Shown: piece by piece, positions 6,308-12,210 of the stretch
Layout of the letters: every line of letters starts with the position of its first letter
How positions within the stretch are numbered: position 1 is the first letter of the stretch
From: Chloroflexota bacterium
GTDB lineage: Bacteria; Chloroflexota; Chloroflexia; QHBQ01; JADMIH01
Assembly: GCA_015478675.1 (NCBI GenBank)
Contig: JADMIH010000116.1
Coordinates: 1-12,477 of the forward strand
DNA length: 12,477 bases
Direction of reading: 5' to 3'
Notes under the pieces: model-generated
Told to the model about the DNA's origin: nothing
Seen by the model: the letters and a program-made list of their open reading frames with translations, nothing else
Databases searched by the model: none
Made by a program: the position numbers and the translations under genes

Positions 6308-6532
6308 ATGGAACGGAAGAAACGCGGGCGCCCGCCCATGCGGAGGGACGGTGCGCAGACGGTGTACTTCCGGCTGCCCCCCGCGCTCGTGGCGGAAATG
6401 GATGTCTGGATTGACGCGGGGCGCGCGCGCGGGGAGACCCGCTCCACGTGGCTCGCGGCGCGCCTCGAAGAATGGGTCGCTACACACGATCAACCAGATG
6501 TGGACGCAACCAGCACTGGGGGAAACACGTGA
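6308..6532 (+). CDS. Ribbon-helix-helix (CopG/Arc-type) transcriptional regulator
   Basis: The 74-aa product starts at an ATG with a strong GAGGAGGAAAG ribosome site. Residues 17-22 (QTVYFR) fit the DNA-contacting beta strand, 24-37 (PPALVAEMDVWIDA) the first helix, and 43-58 (ETRSTWLAARLEEWVA) the second helix with a typical [ST]-R-S turn; this is the layout of RHH repressors, which work as dimers. The N-terminal KKRGRPP is AT-hook-like and may add minor-groove contact. The C-terminal 14 residues look unstructured. It is the first gene of the rightward operon and overlaps the next gene by GTGA. It likely represses its own promoter through the three GTCGAATGT boxes, and possibly the divergent structural promoter. 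Confidence 0.85.
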   Translation: MERKKRGRPPMRRDGAQTVYFRLPPALVAEMDVWIDAGRARGETRSTWLAARLEEWVATHDQPDVDATSTGGNT

Positions 6533-6903
6533 ACAACAACGATACCAACGACGCCAACAACCCTGACCTCCCGGCCCACATCCTCGTCATGGCGGGCATG
6601 ATCTGGCAGGCCGCGCGGCGTGAGTACCTGAGCGCCCCACACGAGGAAAACCCGAAACGCCGCCGCCAGCTTGCCACCCTCAGGCGCCTGATATCCAACA
6701 TCACTGACGAGTTGGAGGACGAACTCCATGCGCGCGACGTGTGCAGCATGGACCTGGTGGCGCGCATGGAGGTTATCGGGGACGTGGTGGACGGCATCAG
6801 GCTCGCGGTCGTGCCCATGAGTGACAGCGAGGAGGCGATGATCGCGTCTATCGTGGAGCACATGCGTCTGCTCCGGCTACGCCCCACCGACAGCCTCAAC
6901 TAG
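6529..6903 (+). CDS. Hypothetical helical protein, 124 aa, GTG start
   Basis: The frame is open upstream, but the GTG at 6529 is chosen: it overlaps the RHH stop (GTGA) and follows a GGGGGAAAC ribosome site. The product begins with an Asn/Asp-rich stretch (NNNDTNDANNPD), then is almost wholly alpha-helical and charged: LVMAGMIWQAARREYL, a basic RRRQLATLRRLISNI, an acidic TDELEDELHARD, and EVIGDVVDGIRLAVV. No membrane helix, no cysteine pattern and no known family recognised. Position in the regulator operon suggests an early-expressed protein; a regulatory or replication-accessory role is speculative. Confidence 0.7.
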   Translation: MNNNDTNDANNPDLPAHILVMAGMIWQAARREYLSAPHEENPKRRRQLATLRRLISNITDELEDELHARDVCSMDLVARMEVIGDVVDGIRLAVVPMSDSEEAMIASIVEHMRLLRLRPTDSLN

Positions 6904-6905
6904 CC

Positions 6906-7505
6906 ATGCGCTATTGGTATCGCCCGCCAACAGCAGCCGAGTGGCTCGGACTCTGGTTGGCCTATGGCCCCCTCAATCGGGGCCACCTCCCCGCCCCAAT
7001 TGGGGGGTGGGGGACACACCTGGCGACGTATCCGACGTGGATACCGATCAGTCAACAGACACACACAGAAAAGAGTAAAGCAGTGAAGCGGTTTTCTCAG
7101 ACACAAGCGGCACAGTACACAGGCGGCGAGTGGGTCAACAAAGCAGCGCTCGTGGGGCACATCACCGTGATCACGGGAGTCACGCTACAACCGGCCACGT
7201 TCCCTGATCCCAACAAGGGTCGGACACAAGAGGCGGTTTTTTCGCTGAAGCTCGGTGAGGACATCATCGCCGAGGGGTTCCAGGACGCACCGATGCGCTA
7301 CGTCTCATCAAGCGCCGCTCGAAACGTACGCATCGCGGAAAACGCTAAAGCCGGGGACTGGCCATGTCTGGTGGAGTGGGTGCAGTCGCCGCCAACCGGC
7401 AATCTGCCGCATGGGGTCATCACAATCGCAGACCCCTCCCCCAGTAACGCGGGTCTGTGCGCGCGCCTTGAGCGGATGATAGAGGGGGGAATGGTGACCA
7501 ACTAG
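6906..7505 (+). CDS. Hypothetical early protein, possibly ssDNA-binding, up to 199 aa
   Basis: The ATG at 6906 lies two bases after the preceding stop, so coupled translation is possible, but it has no ribosome site. The first 59 codons show no third-position GC preference and contain two GC-rich palindromic elements, so the true start may be the GTG at 7083 (VKRFSQTQAAQY..., about 140 aa), which has AAAAGAG upstream. The core is beta-rich: VNKAALVGHITVITGVTLQP (about 77-96), QEAVFSLKLGEDIIAEGF (109-126), a mid Ser/Ala/Arg turn, and WPCLVEWVQSPPTGNLPHGVITIAD. This recalls OB-fold single-strand DNA-binding proteins of protein-primed viruses, but the match is impressionistic. It ends just before a strong terminator. 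Confidence 0.65.
   Translation: MRYWYRPPTAAEWLGLWLAYGPLNRGHLPAPIGGWGTHLATYPTWIPISQQTHTEKSKAVKRFSQTQAAQYTGGEWVNKAALVGHITVITGVTLQPATFPDPNKGRTQEAVFSLKLGEDIIAEGFQDAPMRYVSSSAARNVRIAENAKAGDWPCLVEWVQSPPTGNLPHGVITIADPSPSNAGLCARLERMIEGGMVTN
6966..7005. repeat. Two adjacent GC-rich hairpins
   Basis: GGCCCC (6966-6971) pairs with GGGGCC (6979-6984) across a 7-base loop, and ten bases later CCCCAATTGGGG (6994-7005) is a perfect 12-bp palindrome. They lie between the 124-aa gene and the GTG at 7083. If translation begins at 7083, this stretch is an intergenic leader in which the hairpins could act as an attenuator, mRNA-processing site or protein-binding site. No U-tract follows, so a simple terminator is unlikely. 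Confidence 0.5.
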
Positions 7506-7526
7506 GCACCTCGGAACGAACAAAAA

Positions 7527-7571
7527 GGCACCGTCCGCATAGGGACACGATACCCTATGCGGACGGTGCTT
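7527..7571. terminator. Bidirectional intrinsic terminator between convergent units
   Basis: GCACCGTCCGCATAGGG (7528-7544) and its exact reverse complement (7553-7569) form a 17-bp perfect stem with an 8-base loop. On the minus strand it is followed by CTTTTTGTT, a good U-tract for the leftward membrane-protein unit. On the plus strand it is followed by the weaker TTGTTA, serving the rightward RHH operon, which ends at 7505. Confidence 0.88.
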
Positions 7572-7616
7572 GTTACACACAACGAGTGAGAGGAACGGCT
7601 CACCTGTTTCAGTATA

Positions 7617-7919
7617 TCACGTATGCCTCTCGCGCGCAACCCCCGCCTGATACGCCTCATAGTCCATGCGGGTCATCAGGGTCCACACCTCCCGCTCCAC
7701 CTGGTCCAGGTGATCAATGAGCCGTTCCGCGTTGGCAAGCGTTTCAGTGCTGGCGTCCTCCCGCATATCCGCGATTGTGTACACCAGGTCAACACAAGCT
7801 GGACGCAGCGCGTCATAGAGAGCGCGAAGGGCTGCCGTGCCAGGCCCCCAGATGATGACTCCGCTCCGGTCAGTGAGCACCGTCCGACCGCGTACGTACG
7901 GCGGCTGATAGGATGTCAT
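7617..7919 (-). CDS. Hypothetical helical protein, 100 aa
   Basis: The ATG at 7919 (MTSYQPPYVRGR...) is preceded by AAGGGA at good spacing. A TTG at 7937 overlapping the previous stop (TTGA) is a possible longer start, adding six residues. The N-terminal part looks like short beta strands (TVLTDRSGVIIWGPG) and the rest is helical: ALRALYDALRPACVDLVYTI, then ETLANAERLIDHLDQVEREVWTLMTRMDYEAY, which could pair as a coiled coil. No known family recognised. It is the last gene of the unit that starts at 9040 and ends about 50 bases before the terminator. Confidence 0.68.
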   Translation of the reverse strand: MTSYQPPYVRGRTVLTDRSGVIIWGPGTAALRALYDALRPACVDLVYTIADMREDASTETLANAERLIDHLDQVEREVWTLMTRMDYEAYQAGVARERHT

Positions 7920-7933
7920 ATAACGCAATCCCT

Positions 7934-9040
7934 TCAACTGTTTGCCGTGACAGGGACGCTGTTCGGCGTGTGTTCGGCAGGTGTTCGGTATTGTTCGGCT
8001 GGCGTGGCTGGAGACCCCTTGAATTCCGGGTTTGCAGCAAGCGAGTGTTCGGCAGGTGTTCGGTGTTTGTTCGGTGTTTGTTCGGTCTTTGACGACCCGT
8101 GTCCGAGCACGGAACCACGCGCTACTCCACTACTCAGCAGTGGGACCACAGCCGACGCGGGTATCAACCAGTCGCCGGTACCCGCCTCGGACGTAACGCC
8201 CAACTCCCCCCGCTCCCCCGCGCGTCGTACCGCCCGTCGAATCAGCGCCTGCCCGCTCGCGTCACGTATACCCAGAACACTGTATAGATCACGCGCGCGA
8301 TACACCGTGTCAGGTTCCTTTCGGAGGAGTCCGACGATTCTTTGGAGCTGCGGGTTGTCAGGCAGAGCCGCGCCAAGCGCAGCGACATCACCATTCGTGT
8401 GCTTGTCATTCGCTATGCGGGTGCGCGCGAGTGCCAGTCGCGCCTCCAGCCCATGCATCGCGATCGCCTGCCCCGTCGCCATGGGGTCATGCTCCTCGCT
8501 GAAAATGGCGCTCATATAAAAAACCACCGGGGGCGCCGTCACAACCAGCACGATCTCAGTAGCGACCGTGGTGAGACTCACATGGGTCGCCGAATTCAGC
8601 GCGAAAATCACCCCGTAGACCGCACTCACCGTTCCACAAAAAACCGAAAATCCGAGTTGCAGTCGCATCTCACGGCGACACCGCGCTATGGCCACTCGTT
8701 TGCGACTGCTCAGCAACGCCGTCTGCTCCAGGAGGCGCGCTCCTCGTAGACGCGCGCTCGGTGTATAATCCCCGCTCGCCTCTATATACGCGAGGTCATG
8801 CCGCCGCGCGGCCCAGCTCGCCGCACTAGCCGAGTTGATAATCTCGGTGCAGACCAGTATACCCAGGACCGCCAGCACCTCAATGGCCAGACGCAAACCA
8901 AACGGCCAGAGCACATACGCCACCGTCATGGTGCTGATCACACCAGCGAGTCCCCTCACAATCATCGAAAGCAGAAAAATCGCATAGCTGGGCATCAGCG
9001 CGTATGCGCTAATCCATTGCTGCACACGACGTCCAGACAT
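7934..9040 (-). CDS. Four-TM membrane protein with C-terminal winged-helix-like domain and repeat-bearing tail
   Basis: The start at 9040 (MSGRRVQQWI...) has a GGGGAGGCG site; the extended frame would run through the promoter region and is rejected. The 368-aa product has membrane segments at about residues 19-45, 47-69, 129-149 and 156-180. Between TM2 and TM3 lies a basic helical loop (78-128). After TM4 comes a soluble part with LRKEPDTVYRARDLYSVLGI...ALIRRAVRRAGERGELGV...GDWLIP (239-294), whose helix-helix-wing rhythm resembles a winged helix. The last 50 residues are low-complexity with two RTPAEH repeats, encoded by the TGTTCGG array. No known family recognised. A membrane-tethered DNA-binding or sensing protein is an attractive guess: it could hold viral DNA at the membrane. 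Confidence is high that it is a gene, low for function. Confidence 0.8.
   Translation of the reverse strand: MSGRRVQQWISAYALMPSYAIFLLSMIVRGLAGVISTMTVAYVLWPFGLRLAIEVLAVLGILVCTEIINSASAASWAARRHDLAYIEASGDYTPSARLRGARLLEQTALLSSRKRVAIARCRREMRLQLGFSVFCGTVSAVYGVIFALNSATHVSLTTVATEIVLVVTAPPVVFYMSAIFSEEHDPMATGQAIAMHGLEARLALARTRIANDKHTNGDVAALGAALPDNPQLQRIVGLLRKEPDTVYRARDLYSVLGIRDASGQALIRRAVRRAGERGELGVTSEAGTGDWLIPASAVVPLLSSGVARGSVLGHGSSKTEQTPNKHRTPAEHSLAANPEFKGSPATPAEQYRTPAEHTPNSVPVTANS
7960..8085. repeat. Eight TGTTCGG iterons in two clusters at 11-bp spacing
   Basis: Exact TGTTCGG heptamers begin at 7960, 7971, 7982 and 7992 (steps 11, 11, 10) and again at 8046, 8057, 8068 and 8079 (steps 11, 11, 11). 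The clusters start 86 bp apart. A longer 19-bp stretch (7971-7989) is repeated exactly at 8046-8064. The array lies in the 3' end of the membrane-protein gene. Eleven is not a multiple of three, and the heptamers fall in all three codon phases, so protein repetition alone does not explain them. Helical spacing suggests one protein bound repeatedly on one face of the DNA. Confidence 0.85.
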
Positions 9041-9088
9041 TCTACCACGCCTCCCCTTTTTTCGTTGTGTGCGGGATGTCCGCACGTG

Positions 9089-9120
9089 AGTATAGTACCA
9101 CAATGTTCTGTTATTGTCAA
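9089..9120 (-). promoter_or_regulatory. Leftward sigma70 promoter for the membrane-protein unit
   Basis: On the minus strand a perfect -35 TTGACA (9115-9120) is followed after 17 bases by TACTAT (9092-9097), overlapping TATACT (9089-9094) at 20-base spacing. Transcription should start near 9083. An inverted repeat GTGCGG (9069-9074) / CCGCAC (9080-9085), 5-base gap, lies right at or after the expected start and could be an operator or leader hairpin. Confidence 0.75.
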
Positions 9121-9139
9121 ACGAGCATGGATGTGGTAC
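9095..9139. promoter_or_regulatory. Symmetric operator across the divergent promoters
   Basis: GTACCACA (9095-9102) and its exact complement TGTGGTAC (9132-9139) are 8-bp arms centred on base 9117, which is also the centre of the shared -35 palindrome TTGTCAA. Each arm overlaps a -10 region. A dimeric regulator bound to the arms, perhaps the HTH protein encoded at 9186, could control both directions at once. Confidence 0.6.
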
Positions 9140-9145
9140 GATACT
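9114..9145 (+). promoter_or_regulatory. Rightward sigma70 promoter for the HTH gene
   Basis: A -35 box TTGTCA (9114-9119) is followed after 17 bases by TACGAT (9137-9142), overlapping GATACT. The -35 shares its bases with the leftward promoter on the palindrome TTGTCAA (9114-9120). The gene start at 9186 follows with a GA-rich ribosome site. Confidence 0.7.
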
Positions 9146-9185
9146 CCTATGACCGCGTTGCGCGACATAAGAGAGAGAGAGACAC

Positions 9186-9461
9186 ATGGAATCCACCGAT
9201 ACCCCCCTGCCACCGGAGTACCACTGGCTCAGTGAGGAGGCGCACCCCAACCCGATGTACACCATTCCGGAACTCGCGCACTATCTGGATTATGCCCAAC
9301 CCACCATATCGCGCTGGGTACGACACGGGCATTTTCCGGGGGCCGTTGCGCTGCCCAACTCTAGTGTGCGCATACCGCGATCAGCCATAATCGCGTTCCT
9401 GCTCGCCATGCCGGGGTTACGTCAGGGTGGGGGAGTGGACGTGGATGTGGAGGGGGACTAG
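9186..9461 (+). CDS. Excisionase/MerR-like helix-turn-helix DNA-binding protein, 91 aa
   Basis: The ATG at 9186 follows an AGAGAGAGAGAGA purine tract. Residues 25-72 fit the small winged HTH of the AlpA/excisionase (HTH_17) type: YTIPELAHYLDYAQPTISRW (25-44) for the two helices, VRHGHFPG leading to the wing, then VRIPRSAIIAFLL (61-73), the usual 'R[IV]PRSAI..FL' ending. The tail is Gly/Val/Asp-rich. These proteins act as DNA-bending cofactors or as transcriptional regulators. No integrase is visible, so a regulator of the divergent promoter just upstream is more likely than a recombination factor. It is monocistronic and ends 12 bases from the convergent polymerase stop. Confidence 0.82.
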   Translation: MESTDTPLPPEYHWLSEEAHPNPMYTIPELAHYLDYAQPTISRWVRHGHFPGAVALPNSSVRIPRSAIIAFLLAMPGLRQGGGVDVDVEGD

Positions 9462-9472
9462 GGGCTAGCCCC
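9461..9472. terminator. Palindrome GGGGCTAGCCCC between convergent genes
   Basis: This perfect 12-bp palindrome fills the gap between the HTH stop (9459-9461) and the polymerase stop (9474-9476). It can fold only as a 4-bp stem with a 4-base loop and has no U-tract, so its role as a terminator for both converging transcripts is a guess from position; it may instead be a protein-binding site. Confidence 0.4.
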
Positions 9473-9473
9473 A

Positions 9474-11393
9474 CTACCCCGTGTTGGCGACGGCGCGCGT
9501 CTCACCACTCAACTGGACCGGGTAGACCGCGCCGGTGCCGTCGGCTCGCCACTGCTCGGACCGCTCCAACCGCGAGTAGGAGCGACGACGGTCCTCGGTT
9601 TTCGCGCGCCCGCGTTTGAGGGAAGCGAGCGTGCTGTTCATGCTCAGGTACACGACCTCCACCGCATGACCCGCGAGCGCCAGCGCGTGCGCCTCCATGG
9701 CGGGCATGTTTTGTGCTACACCGTCCACACGCACGGGGATGCTGTCCTGATTCAGCAAACTCCGAGGGATGCCTTTCGCTCGGTCAATCAACTCCCCGCT
9801 GTCCGTTTGCGCCTGGTAGTTTTTCGGGCCGCCGCACTGAAACCACCTATAATGATGTTCGATTTTCACATCACCATAGGTGCGCGATATCCGGAGCGAC
9901 CCGTCGGCTAGGGCCGACTCCAGGTTGCGGGCTGGGAACACGACACTATCGGTGTCGCCGTAGACCCCCTCCAATCGCCGCGCCAACTGAGCGAGACGGA
10001 CACGAGCATGCGCCGTGATAAACGCTGCCCACACCGGTTGGAGGTAGGGTTCATCAATCGTCGCTGCCTGGGCGTACAGGCAGGGCACGAGGGCACCCGT
10101 GTGGGGGTCCACCACGGGTGTCAGGCCCTCGCGGGGACTCTCGGTGAGGACATAATTCATGGACGCGGGCTGGCTTCCGAATTTTCCGTAGAGAGAATTA
10201 CGCATGATTTTGACGGCATAGCCCAGCGCGTCCCCCTTATGGTCCATTTCCAGGGCCTGGGCCTGCGACAGAAATTGCTCGAACGGGTGGCCCATTTCCT
10301 CAAAATAGCAACCGTCCTGTACGACGTAGGAGTACCCACGCCGCCGCGCCTCAACCAGTTCCACACTGGTGACGGTGGCGGAAAACACACCGGTGGGTTT
10401 CAGCGAGGGAACGCCATTCGAGCCGATGAACGGATAGCGCTCGCTCGCGGGCACACGCAGCTCCACGCGATAAATCCCCGGATATCCGACCACCTCGTGG
10501 TCGGTCAGGATGCCCCGTCCGACCGGAACCCCCTGCGCCATTGCCCAGGCATACATCGCGTTGACATCCACATGCACCATATCATACTGGCGGTCACACC
10601 GAGTAAAAATAATCAGACCCCCCTTGTAGGCCTCACGACCCAGCGCGTCTACACGGGGATGTTGTCGCCAGTACGTCACGTCCTCCGGCAGACTGCGGCG
10701 CCACGCTCGCATAGCGGTCCCACCTGCGGTGTAGCCGGTGTTGATATCGAAAAGTTGGAAAATGGTGTCCTTAAATCGCCGTACCGCCACGAGCAGCCCG
10801 CGCACATCACGCGCGAGATACGCGCGGTCCTCCTCCGAATCGGGTGAAAAGTAATTAGTGGACCCGTCAGGAAGCACCCACGACCGCGACAGCTTCACAA
10901 GCTCCGGCGCAAGCGCACTCGTGACACGACTCAGGGCGTCAGGTATGAGGGCGTACGTGTCCAGCAAAAGATATTTTTGCTTATCGCGTTTGAGCACGAT
11001 CGCGATTATCCGTCCGTCGCTGCGACAGAGGAGATAATGTTCCAAACCAGGATAATCGTCGCGATGCGCAATGAGGTATTCGACGAGGTAGCGGTAATCG
11101 TATTCGCCGCCATTGTGCGCAACCCAGACGCTCCCGCGATTGCGTTTGGCGAAAATGGCCGTGACCCACTCGCCTACATCGGAAAAATAGTTTGTGTAGT
11201 CTGGGTCGGCTTCGGATACCCACGCGCCCAGGACAAATGTCCCTCCGAGTGTGGCCTCACCAGGCACTCCGGTCTCAATATCTACCGCGATAATATTTTT
11301 CTGGTCCTGTGGACGATGTGGTAGCGACGTAAGGCACCGGCGTTTTTTTTGGCACCAATACGCCTCTTTCCCCTGGTGGTCGTGTGGTGTCAT
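9474..11393 (-). CDS. Protein-primed family B DNA polymerase
   Basis: This 639-aa enzyme carries all landmarks of the pPolB family. The 3'-5' exonuclease motifs are Exo I DIE (38-40), Exo II HNGGEYD (93-99) and Exo III YLARD (192-196). The YxGG motif is YKGG (256-259). Polymerase motif A is DVNAMYAWA (276-284), motif B KIMRNSLYG (395-403), motif C YGDTDS (478-483), and the late lysine motif is PKNY (523-526). Insertions between A and B and between B and C leave room for TPR1 and TPR2, needed for terminal-protein contact and strand displacement. The start at 11393 is chosen because it overlaps the previous stop as ATGA; a start at 11435 would overlap further. There is no ribosome site, so it is probably coupled to the upstream gene. 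It implies a linear genome replicated from protein-capped ends. Confidence 0.95.
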   Translation of the reverse strand: MTPHDHQGKEAYWCQKKRRCLTSLPHRPQDQKNIIAVDIETGVPGEATLGGTFVLGAWVSEADPDYTNYFSDVGEWVTAIFAKRNRGSVWVAHNGGEYDYRYLVEYLIAHRDDYPGLEHYLLCRSDGRIIAIVLKRDKQKYLLLDTYALIPDALSRVTSALAPELVKLSRSWVLPDGSTNYFSPDSEEDRAYLARDVRGLLVAVRRFKDTIFQLFDINTGYTAGGTAMRAWRRSLPEDVTYWRQHPRVDALGREAYKGGLIIFTRCDRQYDMVHVDVNAMYAWAMAQGVPVGRGILTDHEVVGYPGIYRVELRVPASERYPFIGSNGVPSLKPTGVFSATVTSVELVEARRRGYSYVVQDGCYFEEMGHPFEQFLSQAQALEMDHKGDALGYAVKIMRNSLYGKFGSQPASMNYVLTESPREGLTPVVDPHTGALVPCLYAQAATIDEPYLQPVWAAFITAHARVRLAQLARRLEGVYGDTDSVVFPARNLESALADGSLRISRTYGDVKIEHHYRWFQCGGPKNYQAQTDSGELIDRAKGIPRSLLNQDSIPVRVDGVAQNMPAMEAHALALAGHAVEVVYLSMNSTLASLKRGRAKTEDRRRSYSRLERSEQWRADGTGAVYPVQLSGETRAVANTG

Positions 11394-11953
11394 GGGTGGA
11401 CCACACGCAGCGGTGGCGGCGCGGCAATTCGCCAATAAACCGTATACAGCAGGATTTCACGAAACAGCAAGCTGCTCTCTCGTTGGACCTCATCCCAATG
11501 AATACTATCCCGGTCGGTGGAGGGCATGACGGTCCGATACTCTGGGTCGCTCGGCTCGTCACCGCCGCCTGACATGCCCGGTCGCAGGATGCCGAGCACC
11601 GTTACAAAAATGACGACAAGGCCGCGCCCACGCTGAATACCACGAGCGAACGCGCGCGCCTCCTCAATTGTCTCAAAACTCGCGAGGAGCCACTGCCCGC
11701 GTTTGCTAATCACGACATCAGCACCACCGGGTCGTGTTCTCCCCCGGCGACCGCGTCCAGGTCCAGGCGGCAGACCCGCTTGCTTCCGCGCGGCGGCCTG
11801 CTCCTCATTCGATCGAAACCCCTGCGCATGCAGTCGCCCATAGCAAACATCATACTGCCGACGACTGATGATTTCTCCCGTGGTGTCATGGACGTAGCGG
11901 CGGGCTTTATCACCGGGAATGCGATGAAACCCAGCGGCGGGCGGGTCTGCCAT
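11390..11953 (-). CDS. Basic 187-aa protein, candidate terminal protein
   Basis: The ATG at 11953 (MADPPAAGFH...) follows a GGGGGT site, and its stop overlaps the polymerase start (ATGA). The first 75 residues are basic: ARRYVHDTTGEIISRRQYDVCYGR (17-40), a charged helix, then a Gly/Arg/Pro-rich linker (GPGRGRRGRTRPGG, 64-77). A small alpha/beta segment follows (VVISKRGQWLLASFETIEEARAFARGIQRGRGLVVIF, 80-116), then an acidic linker and a helical C-terminus with SLLFREILLYTVYW (161-174). Terminal proteins of PRD1, Bam35 and phi29 are encoded next to the polymerase, are basic and carry a priming Ser, Thr or Tyr; those are about 245-266 aa, so this would be short. Candidate priming residues include Tyr170 and Tyr173, purely as guesses. 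Position is the main argument. Confidence 0.75.
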   Translation of the reverse strand: MADPPAAGFHRIPGDKARRYVHDTTGEIISRRQYDVCYGRLHAQGFRSNEEQAAARKQAGLPPGPGRGRRGRTRPGGADVVISKRGQWLLASFETIEEARAFARGIQRGRGLVVIFVTVLGILRPGMSGGGDEPSDPEYRTVMPSTDRDSIHWDEVQRESSLLFREILLYTVYWRIAAPPPLRVVHP

Positions 11954-11966
11954 GATGATACCCCCA

Positions 11967-12158
11967 CTAGACGACTGACAACACCACACGCACTATAACT
12001 GTACCATGAGCTGGACAGTTAGGCAATCGCCCATGATTGCCGGTTTCACCACCCGTACGACCATAATCACACCGCGTTTCGACCACTGTGATGTGACCGA
12101 ATTCGAGGCCCATTCGTCGTAATCCATGTACGCACCAAATGGGCTGGCGACGCATCAT
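11967..12158 (-). CDS. Small Cys/His-containing protein at the head of the replication operon, 63 aa
   Basis: The ATG at 12158 (followed at once by a second ATG) has AGAGGGG at good spacing, very similar to the leader of the next gene, which begins 14 bases after this stop. The product is basic at the start (MMRRQPIWCVHGLRRMG) and has Cys9, His11, Cys30, Cys48 and His51 (CVHG, RCDYG, NCPAHG), which could bind one zinc ion. The last residues are hydrophobic (TVIVRVVLSVV). No family recognised. A promoter lies just upstream. Real on the basis of ribosome site, spacing and promoter; function unknown. Confidence 0.62.
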   Translation of the reverse strand: MMRRQPIWCVHGLRRMGLEFGHITVVETRCDYGRTGGETGNHGRLPNCPAHGTVIVRVVLSVV

Positions 12159-12204
12159 GATACCCCTCTGTCTCTGCTATAAGTATAGCACATTTTGGTG
12201 CGTA
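12129..12204. repeat. 11-bp inverted repeat flanking the replication promoter
   Basis: TACGCACCAAA (12129-12139) recurs inverted as TTTGGTGCGTA (12194-12204), with a 54-base gap holding the 63-aa gene start and the -10 box. Paired sites on both sides of the promoter core could let a repressor loop the DNA. The left copy is inside the start of the 63-aa gene. Confidence 0.5.
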
Positions 12205-12210
12205 TGTATA
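12182..12210 (-). promoter_or_regulatory. Promoter of the replication operon
   Basis: On the minus strand a -10 box TATACT (12182-12187) is preceded, with 17-base spacing, by TATACA (12205-12210), a 4 of 6 match to the -35 consensus. The -10 is embedded in GCTATA-AG-TATAGC (12176-12189), a near-perfect palindrome that may be an operator. The 63-aa gene starts 24 bases downstream of the -10. Confidence 0.6.

Noticed and set aside
7960..8085. CRISPR-like array
   Set aside because: Units are only 7 bp with 3-4 bp gaps, lie in a coding sequence, and no cas gene is near; iteron-like is the better description.
7623..8519. Long plus-strand frame (298 codons) opposite the membrane-protein unit
   Set aside because: It runs antisense to two genes with good starts, has no ribosome site, and crosses the terminator-side gene and the iteron array; its translation is Arg/Ser/Pro-rich low-complexity typical of a GC-rich shadow frame.
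9186..9461. Excisionase of an integrated prophage
   Set aside because: The HTH type fits, but no integrase or attachment site is visible; a transcriptional regulator of the adjacent divergent promoter is simpler.
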